A stretch of DNA of 64,000 nucleotides from Anaerolineales bacterium (GTDB taxonomy: Bacteria > Chloroflexota > Anaerolineae > 4572-78 > J111), in NCBI GenBank assembly GCA_015075185.1, contig JABTUW010000003.1, forward strand, positions 372,001 to 436,000. Reading direction: 5' to 3'. Below the pieces are notes generated by a model. That model was not told where the DNA came from and did no database searches. It saw nothing but the letters and a program-made list of their open reading frames with translations. Below, in pieces: positions 37,200 to 45,214 of this stretch. The stretch's first letter is position 1; the number at the start of each line of letters is the position of its first letter. Made by a program: the position numbers and the translations under genes.

Positions 37200-37332
37200 T
37201 TCTATCCTCAGTCGGGGTCTTTCAATCTACTTTATCACAAAATTAGCCTGCTGTCATTAATTTTTTTCTAACAGAGAGGTCAGCAGTGAAACTTTTAACA
37301 TTATTACCGGCTGATTACAGCCTTCCTTGTGA

Positions 37333-37360
37333 TTGACTCTCCCCCCATCTGCGCTACACT
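37333..37360 (+). promoter_or_regulatory. Putative sigma-70 type promoter of the histidine-kinase gene
   Basis: TTGACT and TACACT are separated by 16 bp, and the start ATG at 37368 lies only 7 bp after the -10 box. No ribosome binding site is visible, so a leaderless transcript would fit. Confidence 0.45.
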
Positions 37361-37367
37361 ATAGCGT

Positions 37368-39583
37368 ATGACGGGTGAAGAAACTCCCCTCTCTAAATCC
37401 AACCCCGACCCTCTCCTCCAGGCCATCGAAGCCATCAGCGGCGAGCTGGAACTGCGCCCGCTGCTGGAGCGCATCGTCCGTCACGCCTGCGAGTTGATTG
37501 GCGCGGATAAAGGCGTGATGGGCCTGGTGGATGAGCCGCGCCAGCTCATCCGCACCGAGGCGGTCTACCAAATGCCGGCGGCTGAAATCGGCGTGGAGAT
37601 GCCGCCCGGTGTCGGGCTGGCCGGCCAGGTTTTGCTGACCCGGCAGCCTGTCCTCCTCCACTCCTCCGACGAGGCCGGCCAACCGGTCTGGCCCGAATTA
37701 AGCGAGCACGCGCTGATCGGGCTGCCGATCTTTGGCAGGAGCGGCTGAGGGGCTTTTGGGGATGGGCGCGGCCCCGCCCGCCGCTTCACCGAGCAAGACC
37801 TGGCTGCCCTGACCGTTTTGCCCGCCATGCCGCCATCGCGCTTGAAAATGCCCGGCTGTTCGAGGCCGAAAGCGCCGGGCCGCCCGCATTTCCGTTATCA
37901 ACCAGGTCGGCGGCTCATCACCGCCAATCTTGACCTGGAACAACTGCTCCAGACCACCGTCGAGGCCATCGCCGAACACCTCTATTACCACAACGTCGCT
38001 CTCTTGCTGATTGACTCCGCTGACCGGGAAACCCTGGTCTTGCGGGCCAGCAGTGGTCTCTACGCCACGGCGGAGGTCGTCGGCTACCGCCAAAAAATTG
38101 ACCGGGGCATTATCGGGCTGCGCTGCGGGCGCGCCGCTATCTCCTGGTCAATGATGTCTGGCGCGACCCGCGCTACCTGTCTATCCCCGGCGGCGAACCG
38201 ATCAGCGCCGAACTGGCCGTCCCGATTATTGTCGGCGACCGCCTGGTCGGCGCGCTCAATATCGAATCAGAGCAGCCGATGAGCGATGAAGATGCGGCCG
38301 GCTTTGAAATCATTGCCGACCAACTGGGCGTGGCCATTGAGAACGCCCGTCTTTTTGCCGAAATCCAGGGCGCGCTGGCCGAGACTCAGTTGCTCTACCA
38401 GACCAGCCAGCGGATCAGCACGGCCATGGATGTGGACGAGGTTATCCATGCCTACCTGGAGCAGGTGGCCGTGCGCGGCCGCTATGCCTGCAGCGCGGTC
38501 TTGTATGAGTTAGACGAGCAGGGCCAGCGCACCGCCGTGATTGTCCGCGGCCAGTGGTCTCCTGAAAATGGTCTCGTTCACCTGGAGGAGCGGATTCCTT
38601 ACAGCCGGGATGCGCTCGACCCCCCCCTTGATGCCGGCCTGACCATCACCGTGGCCGATGTCCGGGCCGACCCGCGGGTGCCGCCCGGCCTGCGTGAGCT
38701 TCAAATTCAGGAGGGACGGCCGGCCCTGGCCTTTATCCCGCCTCATGGTCCGTGGGGAACGGATTGGTCTGGTCGTGCTGAGTGACTCGCGTACATGCCT
38801 GGGAGCCACGATTGCACCCCTACCAAGTGACCGCCGCTCAACTGGCAACCTCCATTGACAGCCGCCGCCAGCACTATCTTCTGTCGGAGCGGGGCCAGCA
38901 GATCGCCGTGTTAAAAGAGCGGCAGCGCCTGGCCCGTGACTTGCACGATTCCGTCACTCAGCTTATCTTTAGCATGACACTCATTGCCCAATCTATTGCT
39001 CCGGCCTGGCGGCGCGACTCGGCCGAAGGCGAGCGGCGGGTCAACCGCCTGCTCGAATTGAGCCAGGCTGCTTTGGCTGAAATGCGGGCTTTATTAGCTG
39101 AATTACGCCCGCCCGACTTGCCGCCCTGGCCTGTTGGCTCTCAACCCTCCTGCCCTTCCCGGGATTACGCGGTGCAGCAAGAGGGTTTGTGGCCGCGCTG
39201 CAAAGCCATGCAGTTCACCTGGGCCGGGATGGGTTGCAGGTCAAGCTTTATTGCACCGATTATGTGCGACAGCCGTTCGACCTGGAAGAAGCGCTTACCG
39301 CATTGCCCAGGAAGCCTTGAATAACGTGGTTAAACATGCCCACGCCCGGTGCGCTGAGTTGACCCTGACGGTTGATCGCGACTCCATCCAATTGAAAGTG
39401 ATGGACGATGGCGTCGGTATTGCGCCTGCCCCAACTTTGCCGCTGGCTACCTCCGGTCAGGCCAGGGGTGGGTTGGGGTTGACGACCATGCGCGAGCGAG
39501 CCGAGGCGCTTGGGGGAACAGTTCAACTTATGAGTGTCCCTGGCAGCGGGACCACTGTCACAGCAACGATTCCGAGGAGATAG
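37368..39583 (+). pseudogene. Multi-GAF NarL-type sensor histidine kinase, multiply frameshifted
   Basis: Read across frames the protein is complete. GAF 1 (37410-37830, LLERIVRHACELIGADKGVM), GAF 2 (37915-38350, LITANLDLEQLLQTTVEAIA) and GAF 3 (38390-38780, RISTAMDVDEVIHAYLEQVA) are followed by a HisKA_3 dimerisation domain with RLARDLHDSVTQLIF (phospho-acceptor His near 38943). A HATPase domain closes it, with ALNNVVKHAHA, MDDGVGI and GLGLTTMRERAE. At least seven frame changes occur (about 37730, 37760, 37820, 37880, 38110, 38750, 39125, 39290). Nearly all are cured by adding one or two bases to a short run, while codon use between them stays protein-like. It pairs with the response regulator downstream. 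True decay or assembly error cannot be separated here. Confidence 0.8.
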
Positions 39584-39714
39584 GATCTCATAGGAACTCA
39601 GAGGCCTACCATGTGACTGGCACTTCAATAGGATCAATGACGCCTGATTTTGCTTCAGCTGTGTATTTTATTGAAGCGAAATGCCAGTCAACTGAGTAGT
39701 TCCGATGAGATCCC
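39582..39714. repeat. Long imperfect palindrome containing TGACTGGCACTT ends
   Basis: Outer arms ggatctcataggaactcag and ctgagtagttccgatgagatcc pair across 130 bp. Inside them tgactggcacttcaata pairs with a ttattgaag...tgccagtca arm. The tgactggcactt core recurs as hairpins at 48773-48815 and 58174-58218. It lies between the kinase and regulator genes. Confidence 0.65.
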
Positions 39715-39770
39715 TCAGTTCTTTCCCCAATCATCAAAGTGCAGAGCAGCAGAAAGGTTTGTAACTCAAT

Positions 39771-40418
39771 GACGTCGCCCATCCGTGTACTCATTGTGGA
39801 CGATCACGAAATTGTTCGTGAAGGTCTGGCAACCTCTTGGCGGAAGAAGCCACGCTTACGGTTGTTGGTCAGGCTGCGAATGGGGCTGAGGCGGTCGCCC
39901 TGGCTGTTAACCTGCGCCCGGATGTCATTCTCATGGATTTGGTCATGCCGGAATTGGACGGTATCCAGGCTACCCGGCGTATTCGCCAGGCCGGGCTTCC
40001 CTGCCAGATCCTGGTCCTGACCAGCTTTGCCGACGATCAGAAAGTCCGCGAAGCGATTGAGGCGGGCGCGATTGGCTACCTCTTAAAGGATGTCTTGAAG
40101 GCCGACTTGTTCCGGGCGATCCACACCGCTGCCCAGGGCAAGCCTGCCCTCCACCCCGAGGCCCAAAGCTACCTGATGCGCCAGGTCAGCGCCCCGCCGC
40201 CTCAAACATCCCCCACCCATTTGACCGAACGCGAACTCGACGTGCTGCGTCTGATCGCTCAGGGCCAAAGCAATAAAGAAATCGCCACCACGCTGCACCT
40301 GACCGAAGGCACCGTCAAAGGCTACGTCAGCGCCATCCTGGCCAAACTTGGCGTGGCCGACCGCACCCAGGCCGCTCTGCACGCCGTCAAACACGGCCTG
40401 GCTGGCAGCAACCGCTAA
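39771..40418 (+). pseudogene. NarL/LuxR-type response regulator with one frameshift
   Basis: The receiver part begins MTSPIRVLIVDDHEIVREGLAT, then changes frame near 39829. It continues LAEEATLTVVGQAANG with the phospho-acceptor Asp in DVILMDLVMPELDG and the conserved Lys in YLLKDVLKAD. The C-terminal LuxR helix-turn-helix (TERELDVLRLIAQGQSNKEIA, EGTVKGYVSAILAKLG) is intact. Adding one C to the ACCTC run near 39829 restores a standard protein of about 216 residues. It is the expected partner of the broken histidine kinase upstream and may control the secreted-protein genes downstream, which carry shared repeat arrays. Confidence 0.85.
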
Positions 40419-40425
40419 ACCCCAT

Positions 40426-40510
40426 CTAACTTTGGTTGGCCTGTCCCTCTAACTTTAGTCAGCCAGAGCCTCTAACCTATGCCCTGTCTTAAAGTCTATC
40501 TTTAGCTTGA
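40426..40510 (+). promoter_or_regulatory. Array of four CTAACTTT-type direct repeats, about 23 bp apart (array 1)
   Basis: Units begin at 40426 (ctaactttggttggc), 40449 (ctaactttagtcagcc), 40472 (ctaacctatgccc) and 40496 (ctatctttagcttg), giving spacings of 23, 23 and 24 bp. The same arrangement precedes the RTX-like gene at 41857-41938. Regular spacing of about two helical turns suggests repeated protein binding on one face of the DNA. It lies just after the response-regulator gene. Confidence 0.5.
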
Positions 40511-40583
40511 TGCATCGCCGGGGCAATCCGGTTATATTAAAGCTGCCTCCACCAGACCACTCCTCATCCCATCCTCCCCAACG

Positions 40584-40668
40584 ATGAAATTCTGCCTCAA
40601 AGAGGCAAGGTTTTTTGGCCTCTTGACTCTGGCTGCTTTAAGCAGAACCAGGCATCTTGTATTGGCAT
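40584..40668 (+). pseudogene. Orphan signal-peptide-like segment before the CARDB-like gene
   Basis: ATG at 40584 opens a short frame (28 codons) with a basic start and hydrophobic core (MKFCLKEARFFGLLTLAALS) that stops before the secreted protein's frame begins. It looks like the displaced signal peptide of the next gene. A hairpin tcaaagaggc/ggcctcttga lies inside it. Confidence 0.4.
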
Positions 40669-41778
40669 AGGATAGGCGCAAATATCTCGCTCTTTGGGGC
40701 CAAACCTGATCTGACCAGCTTGATCAACGATCTTGGCGCGGGTAATCTGACGGTCAAGTTTACGCTCACCACCAGCGTGGGTCCCTCCACCCAGCAAGTC
40801 ACCCTGGCTGCGGCCGACTTTAACCAGGACTTCGGCCAGGCGACCAAAACGGTCAACTTTAACGTGCCGAGCGGCGTCGGCAACTCTGCCACGCTGACCG
40901 TAGAGGTGGGCAGTGACAAAGAGCTGCCCGAAACCAAAGAGAACGACAACCTGGTAACCCGCAATATCCGTCTGTTCGATCCGCCGCCCGACCGGACTCC
41001 GCCCCAGGTAAATAACGTCTTCATCAGCGACGACAATCCCTTCAATGATAACGACCAGGTTGCCACCACCCGGAATGTTCAGGTTAAGCTGATTGCCCTT
41101 GATCCACTCAGCCCCAACCCTCAGCCGACCAGCGGCCTGGCCTCTTTCTGCCTGGTTCGCTACGCCTACGATACCAGCCTGCGCCGTTGGGTTGAGGAAA
41201 ACTGTAGCTTCCAACCCTTACCCGCACCCGTTGCGCCGGATACCTTTATTGTCAACACGCAACTGCGACCTGTGGAAGGGATCGGCTACGTGTTTGCCTG
41301 GGTCAAGGACAATGCGGGCAACATTTCGCGCACACCCGGCTTTGACTTTATCAGTTTCATTCCCGGCAATCCGATCAATCTCAACCGCAACGGCGTCCGC
41401 CTCTTCCGCATCACTACCGGCAGCCCGCTCCAATTCACCTTCACCCCTTCCTTTGGCGATATAGATGTGGCCGTGTTCCAGGGCTTCAATGCCGGTGCGC
41501 CGCGCTGTGCGGTCAGCGCCAACAACGGCCTGAGCGCGGAGACAGTCACCCTTGGCTCTGCTCCTTGTAACGGTACGGAGTTTCAAATCGAAGTCAGGGC
41601 TGTAGTAAACAGCCGCTTCACCATCAGCACGGCGGCCGGTTTAACCTCGGCTTCGACAGAGGACTCAATCGGAGCTATGGCTGTTGGGAATACACCTCTT
41701 GTCGGCGGACCGCCAGCTTTACGAACGGCCATCGGCGATGCTGGGCAGGTTTTCTTACCTGTCATTCTCAGAAAGTAG
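40657..41778 (+). CDS. Secreted CARDB/Ig-like surface protein (5' end damaged)
   Basis: A 373-residue open frame whose first possible codon is TTG and which lacks its own signal peptide. A matching signal-peptide-like segment lies just upstream in another frame, so one or more bases are probably missing near 40640-40665. Residues about 15-115 resemble a CARDB-type adhesion module (DLTSLINDLGAGNLTVKFTL, LPETKENDN). The middle part (about 120-230) is Ig-like, with WVKDNAGNISR. A second beta-rich region follows, then the tail VFLPVILRK. That tail resembles a C-terminal VYLPLVLR-type ending I associate with Chloroflexota secreted proteins. Function is probably structural at the cell surface. Confidence 0.65.
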   Translation: MYWHRIGANISLFGAKPDLTSLINDLGAGNLTVKFTLTTSVGPSTQQVTLAAADFNQDFGQATKTVNFNVPSGVGNSATLTVEVGSDKELPETKENDNLVTRNIRLFDPPPDRTPPQVNNVFISDDNPFNDNDQVATTRNVQVKLIALDPLSPNPQPTSGLASFCLVRYAYDTSLRRWVEENCSFQPLPAPVAPDTFIVNTQLRPVEGIGYVFAWVKDNAGNISRTPGFDFISFIPGNPINLNRNGVRLFRITTGSPLQFTFTPSFGDIDVAVFQGFNAGAPRCAVSANNGLSAETVTLGSAPCNGTEFQIEVRAVVNSRFTISTAAGLTSASTEDSIGAMAVGNTPLVGGPPALRTAIGDAGQVFLPVILRK

Positions 41779-41800
41779 ATTCGCTGGTGGGCTAATTCAC

Positions 41801-41852
41801 GGAGGACAAGTAGGGGCGATCTCAAGGGGTCGCCCCTACGAGTTTGTCCTCC
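41801..41852. terminator. Long hairpin GGAGGACAA...TTGTCCTCC with inner AGGGGCGA/TCGCCCCT
   Basis: A strong two-part stem downstream of the CARDB-like gene. No T-run follows, so it may work as a transcript-end or mRNA-stabilising hairpin. A sister hairpin with aggggcaa/ttgcccct lies at 48660-48692. Confidence 0.55.
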
Positions 41853-41856
41853 ATAC

Positions 41857-41938
41857 CTAACTTTTGTCAGGTCTTTTCTCTAACTTTCGTTGGTCTTTAA
41901 ACCAACTTTTTTCCTGGACAAGAACTATCTTTGGTTGG
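41857..41938 (+). promoter_or_regulatory. Array of four CTAACTTT-type direct repeats, about 23 bp apart (array 2)
   Basis: Units begin at 41857 (ctaacttttgtcagg), 41880 (ctaactttcgttgg), 41902 (ccaactttttt) and 41925 (ctatctttggttgg), spaced 23, 22 and 23 bp. Order and spacing match array 1. It lies about 310 bp before the RTX-like gene, with a MITE-like element between them. Confidence 0.5.
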
Positions 41939-42062
41939 TAGCACAATCGGCTTGTTTCGAGTATGCTCCCCAAAGTGGGAGAGTGTCTTTTTTTATCGAG
42001 CGCACCCAATTAGCTGGGTCTTGGCCCGCTGCGTGGCCCTTATCCGGCAAGTTTTTACTCTT

Positions 42063-42217
42063 AACCTCAGTTCGGAGTTTTCTAAATCGCATCCCTTCGA
42101 TACGCGCTCCACTTCGTTCCGCGCTATTCAGGATGCGATAATGAGCCGAAAATCATCCTGAGTAGGGCGTTAGCCCGTATCGAAGGGTGATTTTCGGTAA
42201 AATGTCGAACTCAGGTT
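42063..42217. repeat. MITE-like palindromic repeat, copy 2
   Basis: A 155 bp relative of 2843-3001, in the same orientation. Here the right end reads cgaactcaggtt, the exact complement of the left end of copy 1. Both copies share ccgaaaatcatcctga, cgttagcccgtatcgaaggg and ttttcggtaaaatgtc. It sits just upstream of the RTX-like gene and could move or supply regulatory sequence. Confidence 0.75.
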
Positions 42218-42250
42218 CTTAACAAAAGAACATAAGGAGACAAAACCCTC

Positions 42251-43834
42251 ATGATTTTCTCTCGGACCAAACCAAGCAGCAAGAATCAAATCAGAGCAGT
42301 TGTTAAAAGTCGCCATCTTATTGGGATGAGCGTTTTGGCACTCTTTTTACTAACGGCTTTTAGCGGTCGGCCGCAGACTACGCCGGAACCCACGGTTGTT
42401 AGTGGCGCTGGAGATATTACGGCTGTCGTCGAAGAGTACCGCCAGTTATTGGGCGGGCAGAACAACGGCGGCGAACCTGGCTCTGCGGCCAGCGGCTACC
42501 GTGAAATCAACTGGGATACCCTACCTGACGAAGTAGCTGCCCCCAATGCTTACGCGCCCGATTTTTTTAACGCCCCCACCGCGCCGCGAGCGCGCGGCAT
42601 CGTTCTGGACACGCCCGGCGAGGGCTTATTTATCAGCGCCGACAGCGATAACCCGAGTGGGACACTGCCCCGTTTTGGTAATATTAATCCCAACTATGCC
42701 GACAGCTTCAAAACCTTCAGCGAAGAACGGCTCTTTTCGCCGCTTGGCAGCAACATTGTTGACGCCACTTTCTACGTACCCGGTACCCGTATACCCGCAG
42801 CCGTGCGCGGCTTTGGCGCCGTGTACACCGACGTGGATACCGATCACACCGCCTTTGAATATTTTGATATTAATGGTAATTCGCTGGGGAAATTTGCCAC
42901 ACCTATCGCTGCCTCCGGCCTCTCTTTCCTGGGCGTTGCTTTCCCGGAACCCATCGTTCACCGGGTGCGGATTGCTTACGGCACGGACGCCTTGGGACCG
43001 GATGACAGCAGCGAGGTAGATGTGGCGGTGATGGATAATTTCATCTTTAGCGAACCCCAGCCCGTGACGGCCATTCAAACCCAGATTGGCGCGGATACCA
43101 ACTTTGCGGGTAATGTTTTTGTGCAGCCCCAGGATGCGGCTCTGGCCGGGGGCGGCGTTGATCAGAGCCTGGCCTATGGCGACGTTCTCTTTGGCAGTAG
43201 TGTCTCTGATCTATTAATCGGCGGGCTGGGGACGGATGTTCTGCTGGGTAACGAAGGGGAAGATGTGCTCATCGGCGGCCTGGAGCATTTCAATCCGGTC
43301 AAAAGTGATTTCAAATTTGGCGGGCCGGGCAACGATATCCTTATCTGGGGTGTTGGGGATGGCTCTGACCGGCTGGACGGCGGTCCGGGCGAAGATGTAT
43401 TGATCCTCGGCCTGGTCGGTGAGGTAGAGAACGGCGAAACCGTCTTTCGGGTCAGTGAGAACGAACAGGCCGGTCAGGTCTTTATTGATCCGGCGACCCA
43501 GTTGCCGGTGGTGGACGTCACCAATGCCCCCGGGTTCTGCGCCGTTGTTGACCCCTCCCACACGGCTGATTCGGCTCAACAACTCCAGGCGCTAAGCTTG
43601 AACCACCTGGTGCGCTTTTTCTTGCGGGAACAGGCCGACTCCTTCCAGCGCGGTGAGCAGAAAACGGACAACGGCCTGCGCCAGACCATGCATCTGCGTG
43701 ATATTGAGTTTCTCGTCTGTCCTACCCGTGCCGGCGGTGCACTGGAAGTTCTCGATTTAACTGCCAACCCGCCCCAGGTAACCGAGTTGAATGCGCTCGC
43801 GCTTAATCAGCGGCTGCCGCTCATCGTGCGCTAG
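42251..43834 (+). CDS. Secreted RTX-like calcium-binding repeat protein
   Basis: A 527-residue exported protein with a signal peptide (core GMSVLALFLLTAFSG, about 24-38). The N-terminal half is beta-rich. At about 300-380 there are GGxGxDxL-type nonapeptides (SDLLIGGLGTDVLLGNEGED, GGPGNDILIWG, LDGGPGEDVLILG), the calcium-binding repeats of RTX proteins. The C-terminal 130 residues are unassigned and end LNQRLPLIVR. The ribosome binding site aaggaga (about 42233) is good. RTX proteins are often exported by type I systems from Gram-negative cells, but the visible signal peptide here suggests Sec export. It may answer to the upstream repeat array. Confidence 0.75.
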   Translation: MIFSRTKPSSKNQIRAVVKSRHLIGMSVLALFLLTAFSGRPQTTPEPTVVSGAGDITAVVEEYRQLLGGQNNGGEPGSAASGYREINWDTLPDEVAAPNAYAPDFFNAPTAPRARGIVLDTPGEGLFISADSDNPSGTLPRFGNINPNYADSFKTFSEERLFSPLGSNIVDATFYVPGTRIPAAVRGFGAVYTDVDTDHTAFEYFDINGNSLGKFATPIAASGLSFLGVAFPEPIVHRVRIAYGTDALGPDDSSEVDVAVMDNFIFSEPQPVTAIQTQIGADTNFAGNVFVQPQDAALAGGGVDQSLAYGDVLFGSSVSDLLIGGLGTDVLLGNEGEDVLIGGLEHFNPVKSDFKFGGPGNDILIWGVGDGSDRLDGGPGEDVLILGLVGEVENGETVFRVSENEQAGQVFIDPATQLPVVDVTNAPGFCAVVDPSHTADSAQQLQALSLNHLVRFFLREQADSFQRGEQKTDNGLRQTMHLRDIEFLVCPTRAGGALEVLDLTANPPQVTELNALALNQRLPLIVR

Positions 43835-43856
43835 CCCTATGTCATTTTGAGGCCAA

Positions 43857-44699
43857 ATGCATCCAGCCTACAAACCCATGTCGTTGTTAATGAAAATCGT
43901 GTTCTGGTTTGTTGCCGTCAACGCCCTGGCCGGAGCCATCTCCCTCATGCTGTTTCCCGGCAGCACCGACCGCCTCTTTTTCTGGGAAATTAGACCGCCT
44001 CTTTCGGCGGCAATGTTTGGAGCGCTTTACCTGGGCGGGGCGGCGGTGGTCTCACTGGTAACGTACCGGGGCAGGTGGGAGCCGTCACGTTACCTGGTCC
44101 CGATTTTGGTTTCGGCTGGCGTGCTCATCTCTCTGACCACCTTCCTGCACCTGGACAGGTTTACCCCCGGTTTCAAGCTGTTTTACTGGCTGCTGGTCTA
44201 CATCATCGCTCCTATTCTGGCGATTGTTTTCTATGTCCAACACGAGCGCGGTGGAGCGGTCTGGGAGGTCGTCGGCGAACCGGTCGCCCCGCTGACGCGA
44301 ATCGTGGCGATCACTTTGGGGGTCGCCTTGATTTTGTTGGGGATTTTGTGCCTGGCCTCACCCGGCCTGGTCATTGCCGTGTGGCCCTGGGCCATTGCAC
44401 CGCTGATGGTGCGGATCTTTACCTCCTGGTTCAGCGCCTTTGGCTTTGGCTTGCTCTGGTTCTGGTGGGAACGCGATTGGAGTCGCCTTTATCACATTCC
44501 AAACTTGATGATTGCCGCTGCCGTGCTGGACCTGCTGATGGTTTTTATTCACCGGACTGATCTGAACTCGACCGGCCTAAATTTCTGGCTCTTCTGCTTT
44601 CACCTGGCTGCGTTTGGCTTGATTGGTGCTTTTATGCACGGGTGGCAGCACCGGGCAGCCTCGGCACGAAAATGGAAACCAAACCCTACACAGTCTTAA
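43857..44699 (+). CDS. Polytopic membrane protein of unknown function
   Basis: A 280-residue protein with about seven hydrophobic segments and short loops. I recognise no family. It begins MHPAYKPMSLLMKIVFWFVA; a second ATG seven codons in is also possible. Segments include VTYRGRWEPSRYLVPILVSA and WPWAIAPLMVRIFTSW. Its last 28 bp overlap the start of the receiver-domain gene in another frame, which suggests co-translation with a signalling protein. Nothing indicates a catalytic site. Confidence 0.65.
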   Translation: MHPAYKPMSLLMKIVFWFVAVNALAGAISLMLFPGSTDRLFFWEIRPPLSAAMFGALYLGGAAVVSLVTYRGRWEPSRYLVPILVSAGVLISLTTFLHLDRFTPGFKLFYWLLVYIIAPILAIVFYVQHERGGAVWEVVGEPVAPLTRIVAITLGVALILLGILCLASPGLVIAVWPWAIAPLMVRIFTSWFSAFGFGLLWFWWERDWSRLYHIPNLMIAAAVLDLLMVFIHRTDLNSTGLNFWLFCFHLAAFGLIGAFMHGWQHRAASARKWKPNPTQS

Positions 44700-45058
44700 T
44701 TGTAGACGACGTGCCGGTGGTGCGGGAGGCGCTGCGCTGGATCATCGAAGATGAGGCCGACTTGACCGTGATTGGCGAAGCCGGTGATGGTCTGGAAGCC
44801 GTCCGCCTGGCCGCCGAACTCTTGCCCGAAGTGGTTATTCTCGACGTGGAACTGCCCGGTCAGGACGGGTATGCGGTGGCCCGCCAGCTCAAGATGATGC
44901 CTAAGCCGCCGGCAATTGTTTTTTTGACTGTCCATGCCGACCCATTATCCCGCCAGTATGCTCTTGAAGCCGGCGGCGATGCCTTTGCCGAGAAAGGGCG
45001 AGGTTGGCTCAGCCTGATAGACCAGATTCACCTGGCCCTGGCTAACCGTTCGCAGTAA
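44672..45058 (+). CDS. Single-domain response regulator (receiver only)
   Basis: A 128-residue CheY-like receiver with no output domain. Seen: acidic pair VLIVDDVPVV (about 8-11), phospho-acceptor Asp in VVILDVELPGQDG (about 57), Thr in VFLTVHAD (about 86), and Lys in FAEKGRGW (about 108). I chose the ATG at 44672 because it gives the standard receiver N-terminus. It overlaps the membrane-protein gene and ends before a separate promoter. A lone receiver near a broken histidine kinase may act by protein contact or as a phosphate sink. Confidence 0.88.
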   Translation: METKPYTVLIVDDVPVVREALRWIIEDEADLTVIGEAGDGLEAVRLAAELLPEVVILDVELPGQDGYAVARQLKMMPKPPAIVFLTVHADPLSRQYALEAGGDAFAEKGRGWLSLIDQIHLALANRSQ

Positions 45059-45112
45059 GTTGACTGTCGCTGCAATGGGACACTTGGGCTATCTTTGAGC
45101 TTAATTTTAACC

Positions 45113-45142
45113 TTGCAATTGCAGGTAAAGTTAGTGTATACT
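45113..45142 (+). promoter_or_regulatory. Putative promoter of the Rieske-glutamate synthase gene
   Basis: TTGCAA and TATACT are separated by 18 bp, upstream of a clear ribosome binding site (ggggag) and the ATG at 45215. A ctatctttgagctt sequence at 45089, similar to units of the 23 bp arrays, lies just before it. Confidence 0.5.
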
Positions 45143-45214
45143 GTGCGCAATTGGCCGATTTTGGTCAAGCCGCAGGCGTGTGGTTACAAGCTTCAGGGAG
45201 AGGGGAGAAACTGC

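Noticed and set aside
40426..40510. CTAACTTT array as a small CRISPR
   Set aside because: Units are short and degenerate and the spacing is below CRISPR size; an operator array fits better.
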